From: Alphaproteobacteria bacterium | GTDB taxonomy: Bacteria > Pseudomonadota > Alphaproteobacteria > Sphingomonadales > Sphingomonadaceae | Length of the DNA stretch: 64,000 nt | Reading direction: 5' to 3' | Assembly: GCA_018823325.1 (NCBI GenBank) | Contig: JAHJIJ010000027.1 | Span: 124,001 to 188,000, forward strand | Shown here: positions 1-9,974 of the stretch, one piece after another | Numbering within the stretch: position 1 is the stretch's first letter | Layout: every line of letters begins with the position of its first letter | Made by a program: the position numbers and the translations under genes | The notes under the pieces: model-generated | What the model saw: only the letters and a program-made list of their open reading frames with translations | Database searches by the model: none | What the model was told of the DNA's origin: nothing

Positions 1-1009
<1,009 letters not shown>

Positions 1010-1063
1010 CGGCATTGCAACCTTGGGTCGGCATCGGCCATCCTCTTTCAACCCGAATGGAGA

Positions 1064-1816
1064 ATGGACGCGATGCCGACAGAAGCTGGCCAATCGCTGC
1101 TGAACACTTTCGACCGTGTCCGCATTATCAACCTGAAGCATCGTAGCGACCGACGCCGCGAGATCGAAAGCGAACTGACGCGCTTCGGCCTCGCCGTCGA
1201 TGGAGAAGCCATTGCGTTCCACGAGGCGTGCCGCCCCGAATCTGCGGGGAGCTTTCCTTCAGTTGGAGCGCGCGGCTGCTTCCTCAGCCACCTTGGCGTG
1301 CTTGAAGAAGCACTAGCAGCCGGCACACAACATCTGCTCATTCTGGAAGACGATCTCGATTTCTCGACAGATGCCGAGGTCAGACTTCCGCTCACGCTGG
1401 CGCGGCTATCCCAAACAAACTGGGCCATATTCTATGGCGGTCACGAGCAGTATCCCGGCCCGCTCGATGGAGAATTGCTGGTCAAGGCCGACCGGAACGG
1501 GCGTATTCGGACCACACATTTTATCGCTCTGACACGACCCGCAATCGAAGCTACAGTTCCGTACTTGCGCCGAATGCTGTCCCGTGAGCCGGGCGATCCC
1601 GCAGGAGGCCCGATGCATGTCGATGGCGCTTACTCCTGGTTTCGGGAGAGCCGTCCCGACCTGGAAACCTGGCTTGCCGTTCCGGTACTGGGCGACCAGC
1701 GCCCCTCCAGAACCGATATCGCGCAACCCGGCCTGCTTGACCGGCTTCCGCTATTAAGCGCTCTGGTGAGCCAAATCAGGCGTGCGAAACGCAGCTGGAG
1801 CCGGTCCGTTCGATAA
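1064..1816 (+). CDS. Glycosyltransferase family 25 protein
   Basis: 250 residues. The N-terminal block RVRIINLKHRSDRRREIESE is the signature of GT25 (LPS-type galactosyltransferases), followed by GCFLSHLGVLEEAL and the acidic LILEDDLDF, which fits the metal/nucleotide-sugar binding EDD of the family. No signal peptide, so the enzyme should work on the cytoplasmic side, probably adding a sugar to a lipopolysaccharide or capsule precursor. A GGAGA sequence lies just upstream of the chosen ATG; a second in-frame ATG sits three codons later. It stands alone 54 bp after rpoD, with no other polysaccharide genes nearby, so the acceptor cannot be guessed. Confidence 0.85.
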   Translation: MDAMPTEAGQSLLNTFDRVRIINLKHRSDRRREIESELTRFGLAVDGEAIAFHEACRPESAGSFPSVGARGCFLSHLGVLEEALAAGTQHLLILEDDLDFSTDAEVRLPLTLARLSQTNWAIFYGGHEQYPGPLDGELLVKADRNGRIRTTHFIALTRPAIEATVPYLRRMLSREPGDPAGGPMHVDGAYSWFRESRPDLETWLAVPVLGDQRPSRTDIAQPGLLDRLPLLSALVSQIRRAKRSWSRSVR

Positions 1817-1939
1817 GCCCGACACCTGCGCCGGAATGGGACATCGCGCCCTGCCACCCAAGCACCTTTTCAACATCTTGTTAACCCGCCGCGCATAGAC
1901 GGGTGCAGGGGGCAGTTGTCGGCCGAAGGGTGCGACAGA

Positions 1940-2632
1940 ATGAGGCTTGATATGGACCTGCGCCCGCTCAAATCGATCGAAACCGGCATTGCCACTGCTG
2001 TGCTGGCGCTCGTGGATCGCGAGGGCTCCGCCACACATCCTTATTGCGCTCCGGTGCTAAACGGCGACCGCCGGTCCTTCGCGCACAATCTCACCGATTT
2101 CGCAGACTTCATTCATCTGCTCGTCGGCCTGCATGGCCAAGTGCCGGGCCTCATCGATCATGCCGCAGCGCATACTGCAGAGCCTGCCGCACGGGATTGG
2201 CTTCTCCACGCGATCAATGCCTTCACCGAGGAGCGCGACTACATGCATCGCTTGTGCGTGGCAGCCGGGCCTGTGCCCAGCACGCCCGGCCAGAGCGAAG
2301 CCAGCACGATCATTGCCCAGCAGAGCCACGCCATCGAGATGCTTGCCCAGTCCGAGCGGCGGGGCTGTGCGCTCGGAACCGCAGTAACGCTCGTGTTGGA
2401 GTGGCAGGTCATCCGCCAGATTCTGGATGTCGGCGCCCTCCGCCTCGGCATCGAGCCTGTCGACTGCACGCTCCCGGGCCGAGCCGACGCCGTGGCGCTG
2501 CTTGATGGGCTGCCACAACCGGAACGCCTCTCACGCGCCATCCAGTTCGGCGCGGACCAGCTCCTCGTCCAGCATCGCGGCATGTGGACGCTCTTGAAGA
2601 CCCGAGCAGCCGCGCGCCAATCCGCTCACTAA
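1940..2632 (+). CDS. Conserved hypothetical protein, helical
   Basis: About 230 residues. I do not recognise a named domain. The sequence is soluble-looking, rich in Ala, Leu and His, with no signal peptide and no membrane segment, and is predicted by eye to be mostly helical. His-containing stretches (DFADFIHLLVGLHG, DHAAAHTAEP, EERDYMHRLCV) recall metal-binding helical bundles but form no known motif. The frame is open back to a TTG at 1916; I prefer the ATG at 1940 with GAAGGG nine bases upstream, and an ATG at 1952 with GAGG ahead of it is also possible. It is likely a lineage-specific sphingomonad protein. It is convergent with the EamA gene that follows. Confidence 0.6.
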   Translation: MRLDMDLRPLKSIETGIATAVLALVDREGSATHPYCAPVLNGDRRSFAHNLTDFADFIHLLVGLHGQVPGLIDHAAAHTAEPAARDWLLHAINAFTEERDYMHRLCVAAGPVPSTPGQSEASTIIAQQSHAIEMLAQSERRGCALGTAVTLVLEWQVIRQILDVGALRLGIEPVDCTLPGRADAVALLDGLPQPERLSRAIQFGADQLLVQHRGMWTLLKTRAAARQSAH

Positions 2633-2651
2633 TCCGCAGCATTCGTCGGCC

Positions 2652-3542
2652 TCAGCCTCGCTCGTCGGCGCCTCGGCTCATCACCGACCCCATGCTGGCG
2701 ACCACCACCATCGCGATGCCCGCCAGCTGCAATAGGCTGAGCCGTTCACCCAGCATGAGCAGCCCGGCCAGAACAGCAAAAGCCGGCTCAAGGCTGGTGA
2801 GCACCGCAAAGCTGCGCGCCGGCAATCGAGGGAGCGCATAAAGCTCGAACGAAAAGGGAATAGCGGCTGAAAGGATCGCCACCAGTAGTGCCAGCGGAAG
2901 CAGCGCGAGCGCAAACAGGCCCGGTCCATTCTGAACCACACCCACCGGCACCACCAGCAAAGCCGCGACGCAGAGAGACAGCGCCGCGCCGCCCGTGCCG
3001 AACGCGCCCGCGACCCGCCGGCCAAACAGAATATAGCCCGCCCAGGAGAGAGCGGCGATCAAGGCGAACACGATACCGATGGGCGCGACGACGGCACCCC
3101 CGCTCCCCGCACCCACAAGACACCAAATGCCCAGTCCGGCCAGCACGACCCACAGCAGATGGATTCGTCGGCTGGCCATCATCGCTGCCAGCGACAACGG
3201 ACCCAGTGCCTGAATGGAAATCGCCATCCCCAGCGGCAAATGTTCGATCGCGAGGTAGAAGAACAGGATTGCCCCCGCAACGCAGGTGCCGAGCCCGATC
3301 AATGCCAGCCAGGGCGGTTGCACCGGCCAATGTCGCCAGGGTCGCACCAGCGCGAGCAGGATCAACGCGGCGAACAAGATCCGCAGCGCCGATGCGCCGA
3401 TCGGCCCGACCGCAGGATACAGCCCCTTGGCAAAGGCCGCGCCAAACTGAAAGCAGGCGGTCGAGCCGATTACCGCCAGCACGGGCAGCAGCGCCAGCCC
3501 GCGCCCATGATCAAGGGGAGCGGTCACCGCCGTCTCGTTCAA
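2652..3542 (-). CDS. EamA/DMT-family transporter (RhtA-like)
   Basis: 296 residues, almost wholly hydrophobic, with about ten membrane segments in two EamA repeats (roughly residues 15-145 and 155-285). The ending PARSFAVLTSLEPAFAVLAG followed by LGERLSLLQLAGIAMVV is the usual second-repeat signature of RhtA-type exporters of threonine/homoserine or other metabolites. No ATG occurs near the start; the frame begins with TTG, whose last bases overlap the stop of the upstream NamZ gene as TTGA, which suggests translational coupling. It is the third gene of a minus-strand operon. Given its NamZ neighbour, a cell-wall sugar or amino acid is a possible substrate, but this is inference. Confidence 0.85.
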   Translation of the reverse strand: MNETAVTAPLDHGRGLALLPVLAVIGSTACFQFGAAFAKGLYPAVGPIGASALRILFAALILLALVRPWRHWPVQPPWLALIGLGTCVAGAILFFYLAIEHLPLGMAISIQALGPLSLAAMMASRRIHLLWVVLAGLGIWCLVGAGSGGAVVAPIGIVFALIAALSWAGYILFGRRVAGAFGTGGAALSLCVAALLVVPVGVVQNGPGLFALALLPLALLVAILSAAIPFSFELYALPRLPARSFAVLTSLEPAFAVLAGLLMLGERLSLLQLAGIAMVVVASMGSVMSRGADERG

Positions 3543-4744
3543 TACAGCAGATGCGCGGACCGCTCTTCGGCCCAGGCTGCCTCGTCGGGCCGCGCAAGTG
3601 CATCGAGATCAGCGGGCGTGGCAGCCGGATCATCGACCCATTCCCGCAGCAACGGTGAGCCATTGATCACATCGATCGGCAGCTTGCCGAGCTCATACTC
3701 ATAGGGAAAATCGCGCCAGAGCGGATAATCCGGCGCCAGTGCCCGGATCGCCTTGAACGCCAGCGCCTGTATCCGCCAGGGACGGAAGGCCGCATGATCA
3801 TAATGCGGCCCCTCGGCGTGAATGTGGACGCCCGAACACAGCGTGCCGACATGCTTGTGGAACGTGGGCTCGAACCAGCAGTCCCGCAGAATGCAGCCCG
3901 TCAGCCAATGCGGCGCCAGCGCCTGCATCTTGCCGATCACCGCGCGCGCATCGATGTCTGGCGCGCCGAAAAGTTCGAGCGGGCGCGTCGTCCCCCGCCC
4001 TTCCGAGAGCGTCGCCCCTTCCAGCATCACCGTGCCGGCATAGCAGCGCGCCATGTTGGGATTTGGCGCATTGGGGCTGGGGTTGATCCAGATGCGTTCA
4101 TTCGGCCAGCCAAAGCCGGGCGCAGCCTCCGGCGCATAGCCTGCCATGCCAATCACCCGATAATCCACGTCCAGTCCGAAATGCGCGATGAACCATTGCC
4201 CCAGCTCGCCCATGGTGAGTCCGTGGCGCATGGGCATCGGCCCGGCACCAACGAAGCTTTCCCAACCCGACCTCAGCGTCAGGCCCTCAATGGGCCGCCC
4301 GGCAGGATTGGGGCGATCCAGCACCCAGACGCTTTTGCCTGCCGTCTCGGCAGCTTCCAGCAGATAAAGCAGCGTCGTCACGAAGGTGTAGATGCGGCAG
4401 CCCAGATCCTGCAGATCGACCAGGAACACGTCTGCCGAATCCATCATCTGCGCCGTTGGTCGCCGCACTTCACCATAAAGGCTGAACACCGGGATACCGT
4501 GCGCCGGATCGATGAAATCCGGCGACTCCATCATATTGTCCTGCTTGTCCCCACGCAGGCCATGTTGCGGCCCCATGGCAGCAGTCAGGCGAACGTCGCC
4601 GCAGGCCGCCAGCGCATCGAGCGCATGAGTGAGGTCTGCTGTCACCGAAGCCGGATGCGCGAGCAGGCAGACGCGCTTGCCGTCAAGCGGCGCACGCAGG
4701 GCGGGATCGGCAATCAGGCGATCGAGACCGGTCGAAAAACTCAT
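3539..4744 (-). CDS. namZ: DUF1343 / NamZ-type exo-beta-N-acetylmuramidase
   Basis: 401 residues. Family blocks seen are [14 protein letters not shown], the segment around [43 protein letters not shown], and [15 protein letters not shown]. These match DUF1343 proteins, characterised in other bacteria as NamZ, which releases N-acetylmuramic acid from the non-reducing end of peptidoglycan fragments. The start is the ATG at 4744, which overlaps the upstream stop as ATGA; a longer frame exists but is unlikely. No signal peptide is visible from this start, so a cytoplasmic recycling role fits better than a secreted one. It lies between a DOMON-like gene and an EamA exporter. Confidence 0.85.
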   Translation of the reverse strand: MSFSTGLDRLIADPALRAPLDGKRVCLLAHPASVTADLTHALDALAACGDVRLTAAMGPQHGLRGDKQDNMMESPDFIDPAHGIPVFSLYGEVRRPTAQMMDSADVFLVDLQDLGCRIYTFVTTLLYLLEAAETAGKSVWVLDRPNPAGRPIEGLTLRSGWESFVGAGPMPMRHGLTMGELGQWFIAHFGLDVDYRVIGMAGYAPEAAPGFGWPNERIWINPSPNAPNPNMARCYAGTVMLEGATLSEGRGTTRPLELFGAPDIDARAVIGKMQALAPHWLTGCILRDCWFEPTFHKHVGTLCSGVHIHAEGPHYDHAAFRPWRIQALAFKAIRALAPDYPLWRDFPYEYELGKLPIDVINGSPLLREWVDDPAATPADLDALARPDEAAWAEERSAHLLY

Positions 4745-5304
4745 GCCCGGTCCACTGGCGGAAGGTTGAGCGCGAAGCAATCCCGGTGGTGAAAGTCAGG
4801 CCGACCCGGCGGGTGCGCCAGTGCCCAATAGCTGATCGTGCCGTCCCTGTCCTCGATCACCGCGCTGATACCCAGCGACCCCGAGCGATCCCACGGCAAG
4901 GCATCCTCGGCCAGCAGCACCGAAGCCGTCATGCGTTCGCGGCCCGAGGCGAGCGCGATATTTGGCGCCGGAATCTCGATCGCCCGCATGCCGGTGCGAT
5001 AATGGTCGAAATGATAGGCCGCAAACGCCCCGGACGGCGAGAAGTTGAACTCCGCATAAGCGTCCTCATCCTGCGCGATGAACAGCTCGAAGCAGGTCGT
5101 GCGCCACAGCTCATCGGTATGCGCCGCTGGTGCGGATTTGGGGAAACGTATGTCATCGATCCGCCCCATGCCGACAAAGCCGATTTCCCAGCCATGATCA
5201 TCCGTCAGGCTGATCTGCGCGCCCAGCGCTGCCAAAGCGTCGCAGGGCGTGTCGGGATGACAGACAAGGGCAGCGCGGGCCAAAATACTACTCATCCTTC
5301 CCAT
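4741..5304 (-). CDS. DOMON-like (MurB-type) domain protein
   Basis: 187 residues. The sequence has a beta-rich pattern with the motif [20 protein letters not shown], then [20 protein letters not shown] and, near the end, [20 protein letters not shown]. This resembles the DOMON-like proteins of sphingomonads (the type-9 or MurB-like DOMON group), thought to bind a sugar or haem-like ligand. No signal peptide. It is the first gene of the operon with namZ and the EamA gene; its stop overlaps the namZ start by 4 bp. The first ATG is poorly placed relative to a Shine-Dalgarno sequence, and the ATG at 5295 is an alternative. The role is unknown, but the context suggests handling of cell-wall sugar fragments. 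Confidence 0.7.
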   Translation of the reverse strand: MGRMSSILARAALVCHPDTPCDALAALGAQISLTDDHGWEIGFVGMGRIDDIRFPKSAPAAHTDELWRTTCFELFIAQDEDAYAEFNFSPSGAFAAYHFDHYRTGMRAIEIPAPNIALASGRERMTASVLLAEDALPWDRSGSLGISAVIEDRDGTISYWALAHPPGRPDFHHRDCFALNLPPVDRA

Positions 5305-5358
5305 CCCATGCTAAGCGCCCCCGCGTTTCAACCAACCTGCGCTTCCCAAAGGGCCATC

Positions 5359-6588
5359 ATGGCAAGCTACAAGTCCGACCTGCTGAACCTGCTCGAAGAG
5401 CGGGGCTATATCCACCAGATTACCGACGCAAGCGCGCTCGATGCGCTCGCTTCGACGCAGGTCGTGCCCGGCTATATCGGCTTTGATCCCACCGCACCCT
5501 CGCTGCATGTCGGCTCCATGGTGCAGATCATGCTCCTGCGCCGCCTGCAGCAGACCGGTCACAAGCCGATCGTGCTGATGGGTGGCGGCACCGGCAAGGT
5601 CGGCGACCCGAGCTTCAAGGATGAAGCCCGCAAGCTGATGACCGTCGAGACGATCAACAGCAACATCGCGTCGATCAAGACGGTCTTCGAGAATTTCCTG
5701 ACCTTCGGCGACGGACCCACCGACGCGATCATGCTCGACAATGCCGAGTGGCTCGATGCGCTCGAATATCTGCCGTTCCTGCGCGATTATGGTCAGCATT
5801 TCTCGGTCAACCGGATGCTCAGCTTTGATTCGGTCAAGCTGCGGCTGGATCGCGAACAGTCGCTGAGCTTCCTCGAATTCAACTACATGATCCTCCAGGC
5901 CTATGATTTCCTTGAGCTGTCCCGCCGCGCGGCCTGCCGGCTGCAAATGGGCGGCTCGGATCAGTGGGGCAATATCGTCAACGGCATCGAACTGTCGCGC
6001 CGGGTCGACGGCACCGAGGTCTACGGCGTCACGACACCGCTCATCACCACCGCCGACGGCGGCAAGATGGGCAAGACAATGGCGGGCGCTGTCTGGCTGA
6101 ACGAAGCCATGCTGCCGCATTTCGATTACTGGCAGTTCTGGCGCAACACGGACGATCGCGATGTCGGTCGCTTCCTGCGCCTGTTCACGGACCTGCCCCT
6201 GGATGAGATCGCGCGTCTGGAAGCATTGCAAGGCGCCGAGATCAACGAGGCCAAGAAGATCCTCGCCAATGAGGCAACGGCGCTGTGCCGTGGCCGCGCC
6301 GCTGCCGAATCTGCAGCCGAAACTGCCCGCCTCACCTTCGAGCAGGGCGCTGCCGCGGAAGCGGACTTGCCCACCGTCCATGTCGCAGAAGGCAGCATCG
6401 GGCTGGTCGCCGCCCTCACCCAGGCCGGCCTCGCCGCATCCAATGGCGAGGCCCGGCGCAAAATTGCCGAGGGTGCAGTGCGCGTGGACGATGAACCCGT
6501 GCGCGACGAAAAGCACCAGATCGGGATCGGCGAGACACCGGTAAAGCTCAGCCTGGGCAAGAAGCGCCACGCCCTGCTCAGCCGCTGA
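5359..6588 (+). CDS. tyrS: Tyrosyl-tRNA synthetase
   Basis: 409 residues. Class I synthetase charging tRNA-Tyr in the cytoplasm. The HIGH-type motif is HVGS at residues 50-53 and the KMSKS-type loop reads KMGKT at 236-240. The block [20 protein letters not shown], the [11 protein letters not shown]-like segment and [10 protein letters not shown] are typical. An S4 RNA-binding domain occupies the last 65 residues or so ([20 protein letters not shown]). The frame is open for 191 codons upstream, but those are antisense to the DOMON-like gene; the ATG at 5359 gives the normal family N-terminus. It diverges from the namZ operon across a short gap. Confidence 0.96.
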   Translation: MASYKSDLLNLLEERGYIHQITDASALDALASTQVVPGYIGFDPTAPSLHVGSMVQIMLLRRLQQTGHKPIVLMGGGTGKVGDPSFKDEARKLMTVETINSNIASIKTVFENFLTFGDGPTDAIMLDNAEWLDALEYLPFLRDYGQHFSVNRMLSFDSVKLRLDREQSLSFLEFNYMILQAYDFLELSRRAACRLQMGGSDQWGNIVNGIELSRRVDGTEVYGVTTPLITTADGGKMGKTMAGAVWLNEAMLPHFDYWQFWRNTDDRDVGRFLRLFTDLPLDEIARLEALQGAEINEAKKILANEATALCRGRAAAESAAETARLTFEQGAAAEADLPTVHVAEGSIGLVAALTQAGLAASNGEARRKIAEGAVRVDDEPVRDEKHQIGIGETPVKLSLGKKRHALLSR

Positions 6589-6694
6589 GCGCGTTGCGTC
6601 CGGGCTAGGTCGTCGCTTGGCCCGGGATTCGCGAACATTTATCGAATTCTAACCAATAGCTGGCAGGGTCGTTCTCCGACTGGGAGTCCGACTC

Positions 6695-7021
6695 ATGCCG
6701 CTTGCCTTCTCAATGGATGATTCGCGCCGCTACGAACGCGACGCTGTCGAATGCCCGGCGCAGATCTGGGGCGGCACCCTGCCCCCCTCGCCGGCGGTCC
6801 TGATAAACATGTCACCTAGCGGCTGCATGATCCGCTGCGATCAGATGGTCTCGATAGGCGAAAGCCTCACCATCGACGTCGCGCAGATCGGCACCTTGCG
6901 CGGAAGAGCCATCTGGGCCGCTGGCGCGCGCCTCGGCGTGGAGTTCGAGATGGCCATTCCCGAGAAAGAGTATGAAGTCATGCTCGCCAAGCTCAAGGGA
7001 CCGGGCGATTTCGGTCGCTGA
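6695..7021 (+). CDS. PilZ domain protein (first of a tandem pair)
   Basis: 108 residues, a single PilZ domain. The c-di-GMP-binding N-terminal arginines are in RRYERD (residues 11-16) and the second motif reads NMSPSG at 38-43, in place of the consensus D/NxSxxG. The rest has the expected small beta-barrel pattern (GRAIWAAGARLGVEFE). An ATG at codon 7 is an alternative start. It would act as a c-di-GMP effector; the target is not indicated. Thirty bases separate it from a second PilZ gene, so the two are probably co-transcribed. Confidence 0.88.
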   Translation: MPLAFSMDDSRRYERDAVECPAQIWGGTLPPSPAVLINMSPSGCMIRCDQMVSIGESLTIDVAQIGTLRGRAIWAAGARLGVEFEMAIPEKEYEVMLAKLKGPGDFGR

Positions 7022-7050
7022 CCAGCGCAGCCGGTTTCAGGGTCGCGCCG

Positions 7051-7407
7051 ATGGGTGACGAAGCCTGGAGCAAGATTGCCCGCACGAGCCTTGGCCAAGC
7101 CCAGCGCCGTGTCGTCTCGCGTGACAGCCTCTCTTATCAAACCAGCATTGAGCGCCCGCGCGGCACCCAGCCAATCGAGGTCGAGATCGTCGATCTGTCG
7201 ATCTGGGGATTTCAGGCGCGCTGCGGCTTCGCCCGCTTCGATCGTGGCGAGCCGGTCCGGCTCAATCTACCCCTGATTGGCTTGCAGGATGCGCAAGTCC
7301 GCTGGAGCCTGCGCGGATGCTTCGGCGCGCAGTTCCATCAGCCTGTCGATGCGCGCGCTTATCTGGACGTTCTGGCCGTTGTTGCGCCTTCCCGTCCGGG
7401 CCGCTGA
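7051..7407 (+). CDS. PilZ domain protein (second of a tandem pair)
   Basis: 118 residues, single PilZ domain. The arginine motif is RRVVSR at residues 19-24 and the DxSxxG motif is DLSIWG at 48-53, followed by a barrel pattern ending GCFGAQFHQPVD. Like its neighbour it is a stand-alone c-di-GMP receptor without an output domain. The two proteins are not close copies: outside the two motifs they share little. The gene converges on recG with only 3 bp between the stop codons. Confidence 0.85.
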   Translation: MGDEAWSKIARTSLGQAQRRVVSRDSLSYQTSIERPRGTQPIEVEIVDLSIWGFQARCGFARFDRGEPVRLNLPLIGLQDAQVRWSLRGCFGAQFHQPVDARAYLDVLAVVAPSRPGR

Positions 7408-7410
7408 ACG

Positions 7411-9477
7411 TCAGCCACTCGCCAGCAGGCTGATCGCCCCGTCCCGCTCGAACAGGTAGAGACACAGCCGCGCCGCCTGTCCGCGCGGCGATGCCAGCCC
7501 GCCATCGCGATCCATCAGCAGCCGCGCATCGTCATGCGCCGCATCGAGCAGCGACTGGATCTGCTCGGGACTTGCCAACCGGAAACGCTGCTCGCCCGAT
7601 TGCCGCGTACCCAGAATTTCCCCCGCCCCGCGCAGTCGCAAATCCTCCTCGGCAATGCGGAAGCCGTCGTTGGTCTCGCGCATCAGCGCAAGCCGCGCCC
7701 GCGCCGTCTCGGAAAGATTGCTGCCATGGATCAACATGCAGAAACTGCGCTGATCGCCGCGCCCAACCCGCCCGCGCAGCTGGTGGAGTTGCGCCAGCCC
7801 GAAGCGCTCGGCGGCCTCCACGATCATCAAAGTCGCATTGGGCACGTCAACGCCGACCTCGATCACGGTCGTTGCAACCAGCAGCTTAAGCCGCCCCCGC
7901 GCGAAGGACTCCATCACGGCGTCCTTCTCCGGCCCCGCCATTCGGCCATGCACGACGCCCACCACATCCTCGCCGAAGCGGGCCTTGAGGATCACTGCAC
8001 GCGCTTCGGCAGCGGCCTCGTCGCCATCCTCGCTCTGCTCGACCAGCGGGCAGACCCAATAAGCCTGCCGCCCCGCCGCGACATGCCGCCCCAGCGCCTC
8101 GATGATCTCCTCAAGGCGATCGTCGCCGATCACCCGCGTGTCGATGTTCTGCCGGCCCGGCGGCATCTCATCCAGCCGCGAGACATCCATGTCGCCATAT
8201 TGCGCCAGACAGAGCGTGCGCGGGATGGGCGTGGCGGTCATCACCAGCAGATGCGGCGTCTTCTCGGCCTTGGCCGTCAGCATCAGCCGCTGCGAGACGC
8301 CAAAGCGGTGCTGCTCGTCGATGACGGCGAGGCCCAGATTACGATAGCTCACCGCATCCTGGAAAATCGCGTGGGTGCCGACGAGTATATGGATGCTGCC
8401 ATCCGCCAGCCCCATCAGCGTCGATTCCCGCGCCTTCCCCTTATCCCGTCCGGTCAGGATCGCGACATTCACCGGCAGCCCACCCAGCATCGATTGCAAG
8501 CTCGCATAATGCTGCCGCGCGAGAATTTCCGTCGGCGCCAGAAACGTCGCCTGCGCGCCGGCTTCCACCGCATTGAGCAGCGCCATCAACGCCACCAGCG
8601 TCTTGCCCGATCCGACATCGCCCTGCAGCAGCCGCAGCATCGGCACGCCCTGCGCCATGTCGCCCTCGATCTCGGCAAAGGCGCGCTGCTGGGCGCCGGT
8701 CGGCGCGAAAGGCAGCTTCAGCGCATCGCGCAGACGCCGATCGCCTGCCAATGCCATGCCGCGCCGCCGCCTTGTGGACGTGCGCAGCACCATCAGCGCC
8801 AACTGGCTCGCGAACACCTCGTCATAGGCCAGCCGCTCGCGCGCAGTCTTCGCGCCGGGGTCCTCATGTACCGCCTGCAACGCCTGCTGCCAGCCCGGCC
8901 AGCCCTTGCGGGCAAGCAGCCCCGGCTCGATCCATTCCTCCAGCGCCGGCGCCCGCTCGACGGCCTGCGCGACAAGATCGCGCAACCGCCCGTTGGTGAT
9001 GCCCTCCGAAAGCCCGTAGACCGGCTCACGATCAGCAATCTGCCCCGCTTCCTCCACCGGCACGACATGATCGGGATGAACGATCTGTAGATCATCACCG
9101 AACTGATCGAGCCGCCCGGAAACGAAGCGCGGCTCCCCCAGCGGGAAGAGCTTGCGTGGCCAGCCGCTGTTCTTGCCGAAATAGACAATGCTGATCGGAT
9201 CGCCGGCCATATCCACCGCGCGAATGCGGAACGGCGCGCGCGCGGTGCCGGAGGCGCGATAATCCTGCGCCGTCAACACCAGCCCCACCATGCGCCCGGT
9301 TTCCGCCTCGGCCAGCCGCCGCACCCGTTGCCGCTCGATCCAGCTCACCGGCAAGTGAAAAGCCAGATCGACCACGCGCGTCAGCCCCAGGCGCTCCAGC
9401 GGCTTGGCCGAAGCGCTCCCCACGCCCTTGAGCGCAGTCGTTTCCGTGAACAGCGGATTGAGAATGTCGGGCCGCAT
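7411..9477 (-). CDS. recG: ATP-dependent DNA helicase RecG
   Basis: 688 residues from the ATG at 9477 (MRPDILNPLF), the normal RecG length; the frame is open 65 codons further but those overlap the divergent sdhE. The N-terminal wedge/OB domain precedes a superfamily 2 helicase core with LLQGDVGSGKTLVALMAL (Walker A), LAPTEILARQHY, VIDEQHRFG, VMTATPIPRTL and QLRGRVGRGDQRSFC (motif VI). It remodels stalled replication forks and Holliday junctions. Divergent from sdhE, as often seen in alphaproteobacteria, where recG, sdhE and mfd are neighbours. Confidence 0.96.
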   Translation of the reverse strand: MRPDILNPLFTETTALKGVGSASAKPLERLGLTRVVDLAFHLPVSWIERQRVRRLAEAETGRMVGLVLTAQDYRASGTARAPFRIRAVDMAGDPISIVYFGKNSGWPRKLFPLGEPRFVSGRLDQFGDDLQIVHPDHVVPVEEAGQIADREPVYGLSEGITNGRLRDLVAQAVERAPALEEWIEPGLLARKGWPGWQQALQAVHEDPGAKTARERLAYDEVFASQLALMVLRTSTRRRRGMALAGDRRLRDALKLPFAPTGAQQRAFAEIEGDMAQGVPMLRLLQGDVGSGKTLVALMALLNAVEAGAQATFLAPTEILARQHYASLQSMLGGLPVNVAILTGRDKGKARESTLMGLADGSIHILVGTHAIFQDAVSYRNLGLAVIDEQHRFGVSQRLMLTAKAEKTPHLLVMTATPIPRTLCLAQYGDMDVSRLDEMPPGRQNIDTRVIGDDRLEEIIEALGRHVAAGRQAYWVCPLVEQSEDGDEAAAEARAVILKARFGEDVVGVVHGRMAGPEKDAVMESFARGRLKLLVATTVIEVGVDVPNATLMIVEAAERFGLAQLHQLRGRVGRGDQRSFCMLIHGSNLSETARARLALMRETNDGFRIAEEDLRLRGAGEILGTRQSGEQRFRLASPEQIQSLLDAAHDDARLLMDRDGGLASPRGQAARLCLYLFERDGAISLLASG

Positions 9478-9534
9478 CGCTATCTGCCCTAGTCGAAGCT
9501 GGCGGGACGGAAAAGTGCCCGCCGGCCAATCGTC

Positions 9535-9840
9535 ATGAACGCGCAAGACGCGCGCCCTGCGGAAAGACCGGACATGATCGAAGAAAACCGCCTGCGCCGC
9601 CTCAAATTCCGCGCCTGGCACCGCGGCACCAAGGAAGCGGACCTGATGGTCGGCGGCTTCTTCGATGCCCATGCCGCAAGCTTCACCGAAGAGCAGGCCG
9701 ATCTGTTCGAGGCGTTACTGGAGGAGGAGGATGTCGACATCATGGCCTGGGCCATCGGCGTCGCGCCCTGCCCCGCGCGTTACGAAGGCGCGATGATGGA
9801 CGCCATGCGCAAGCTCGATTACGTGCCGATTGCCAAGTGA
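9535..9840 (+). CDS. sdhE: FAD assembly factor SdhE (SDH assembly factor 2 family)
   Basis: 101 residues. The block RRLKFRAWHRGTKEADLMVG holds the conserved RGxxE motif (R30, G31, E34) of the SdhE/Sdh5 family, which promotes covalent FAD attachment to the succinate dehydrogenase flavoprotein. The C-terminal half (YLFEALLEEEDVDIMAW-like helices) also fits. An ATG at codon 14 has a better Shine-Dalgarno match and would give a more typical length of 88. Lies between recG (divergent) and mfd (same strand). Confidence 0.9.
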   Translation: MNAQDARPAERPDMIEENRLRRLKFRAWHRGTKEADLMVGGFFDAHAASFTEEQADLFEALLEEEDVDIMAWAIGVAPCPARYEGAMMDAMRKLDYVPIAK

Positions 9841-9865
9841 GGCTAATCACGCCCCTTACCCAAAT

Positions 9866-9955
9866 CCGTTCGGGCTGAGCCTGTCGAAGCCCTGTTCTTC
9901 TCTTTCCAGCCTCGCGCATAGAAGGACAGCCCTTCGACAAGCTCAGGGCGAACGG
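9866..9955. repeat. Family A inverted repeat, copy 1
   Basis: A 90-bp imperfect inverted repeat. The left arm starts CCGTTCGGGCTGAGCCTGTC and the right arm ends CAAGCTCAGGGCGAACGG. The arms pair except where GGG faces GGG (or CCC faces CCC), giving internal loops at fixed places. Three further copies occur at 18321, 54563 and 56391. It sits between sdhE and mfd. Confidence 0.9.
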
Positions 9956-9974
9956 ACCTAGAGTCTCCTTATCC

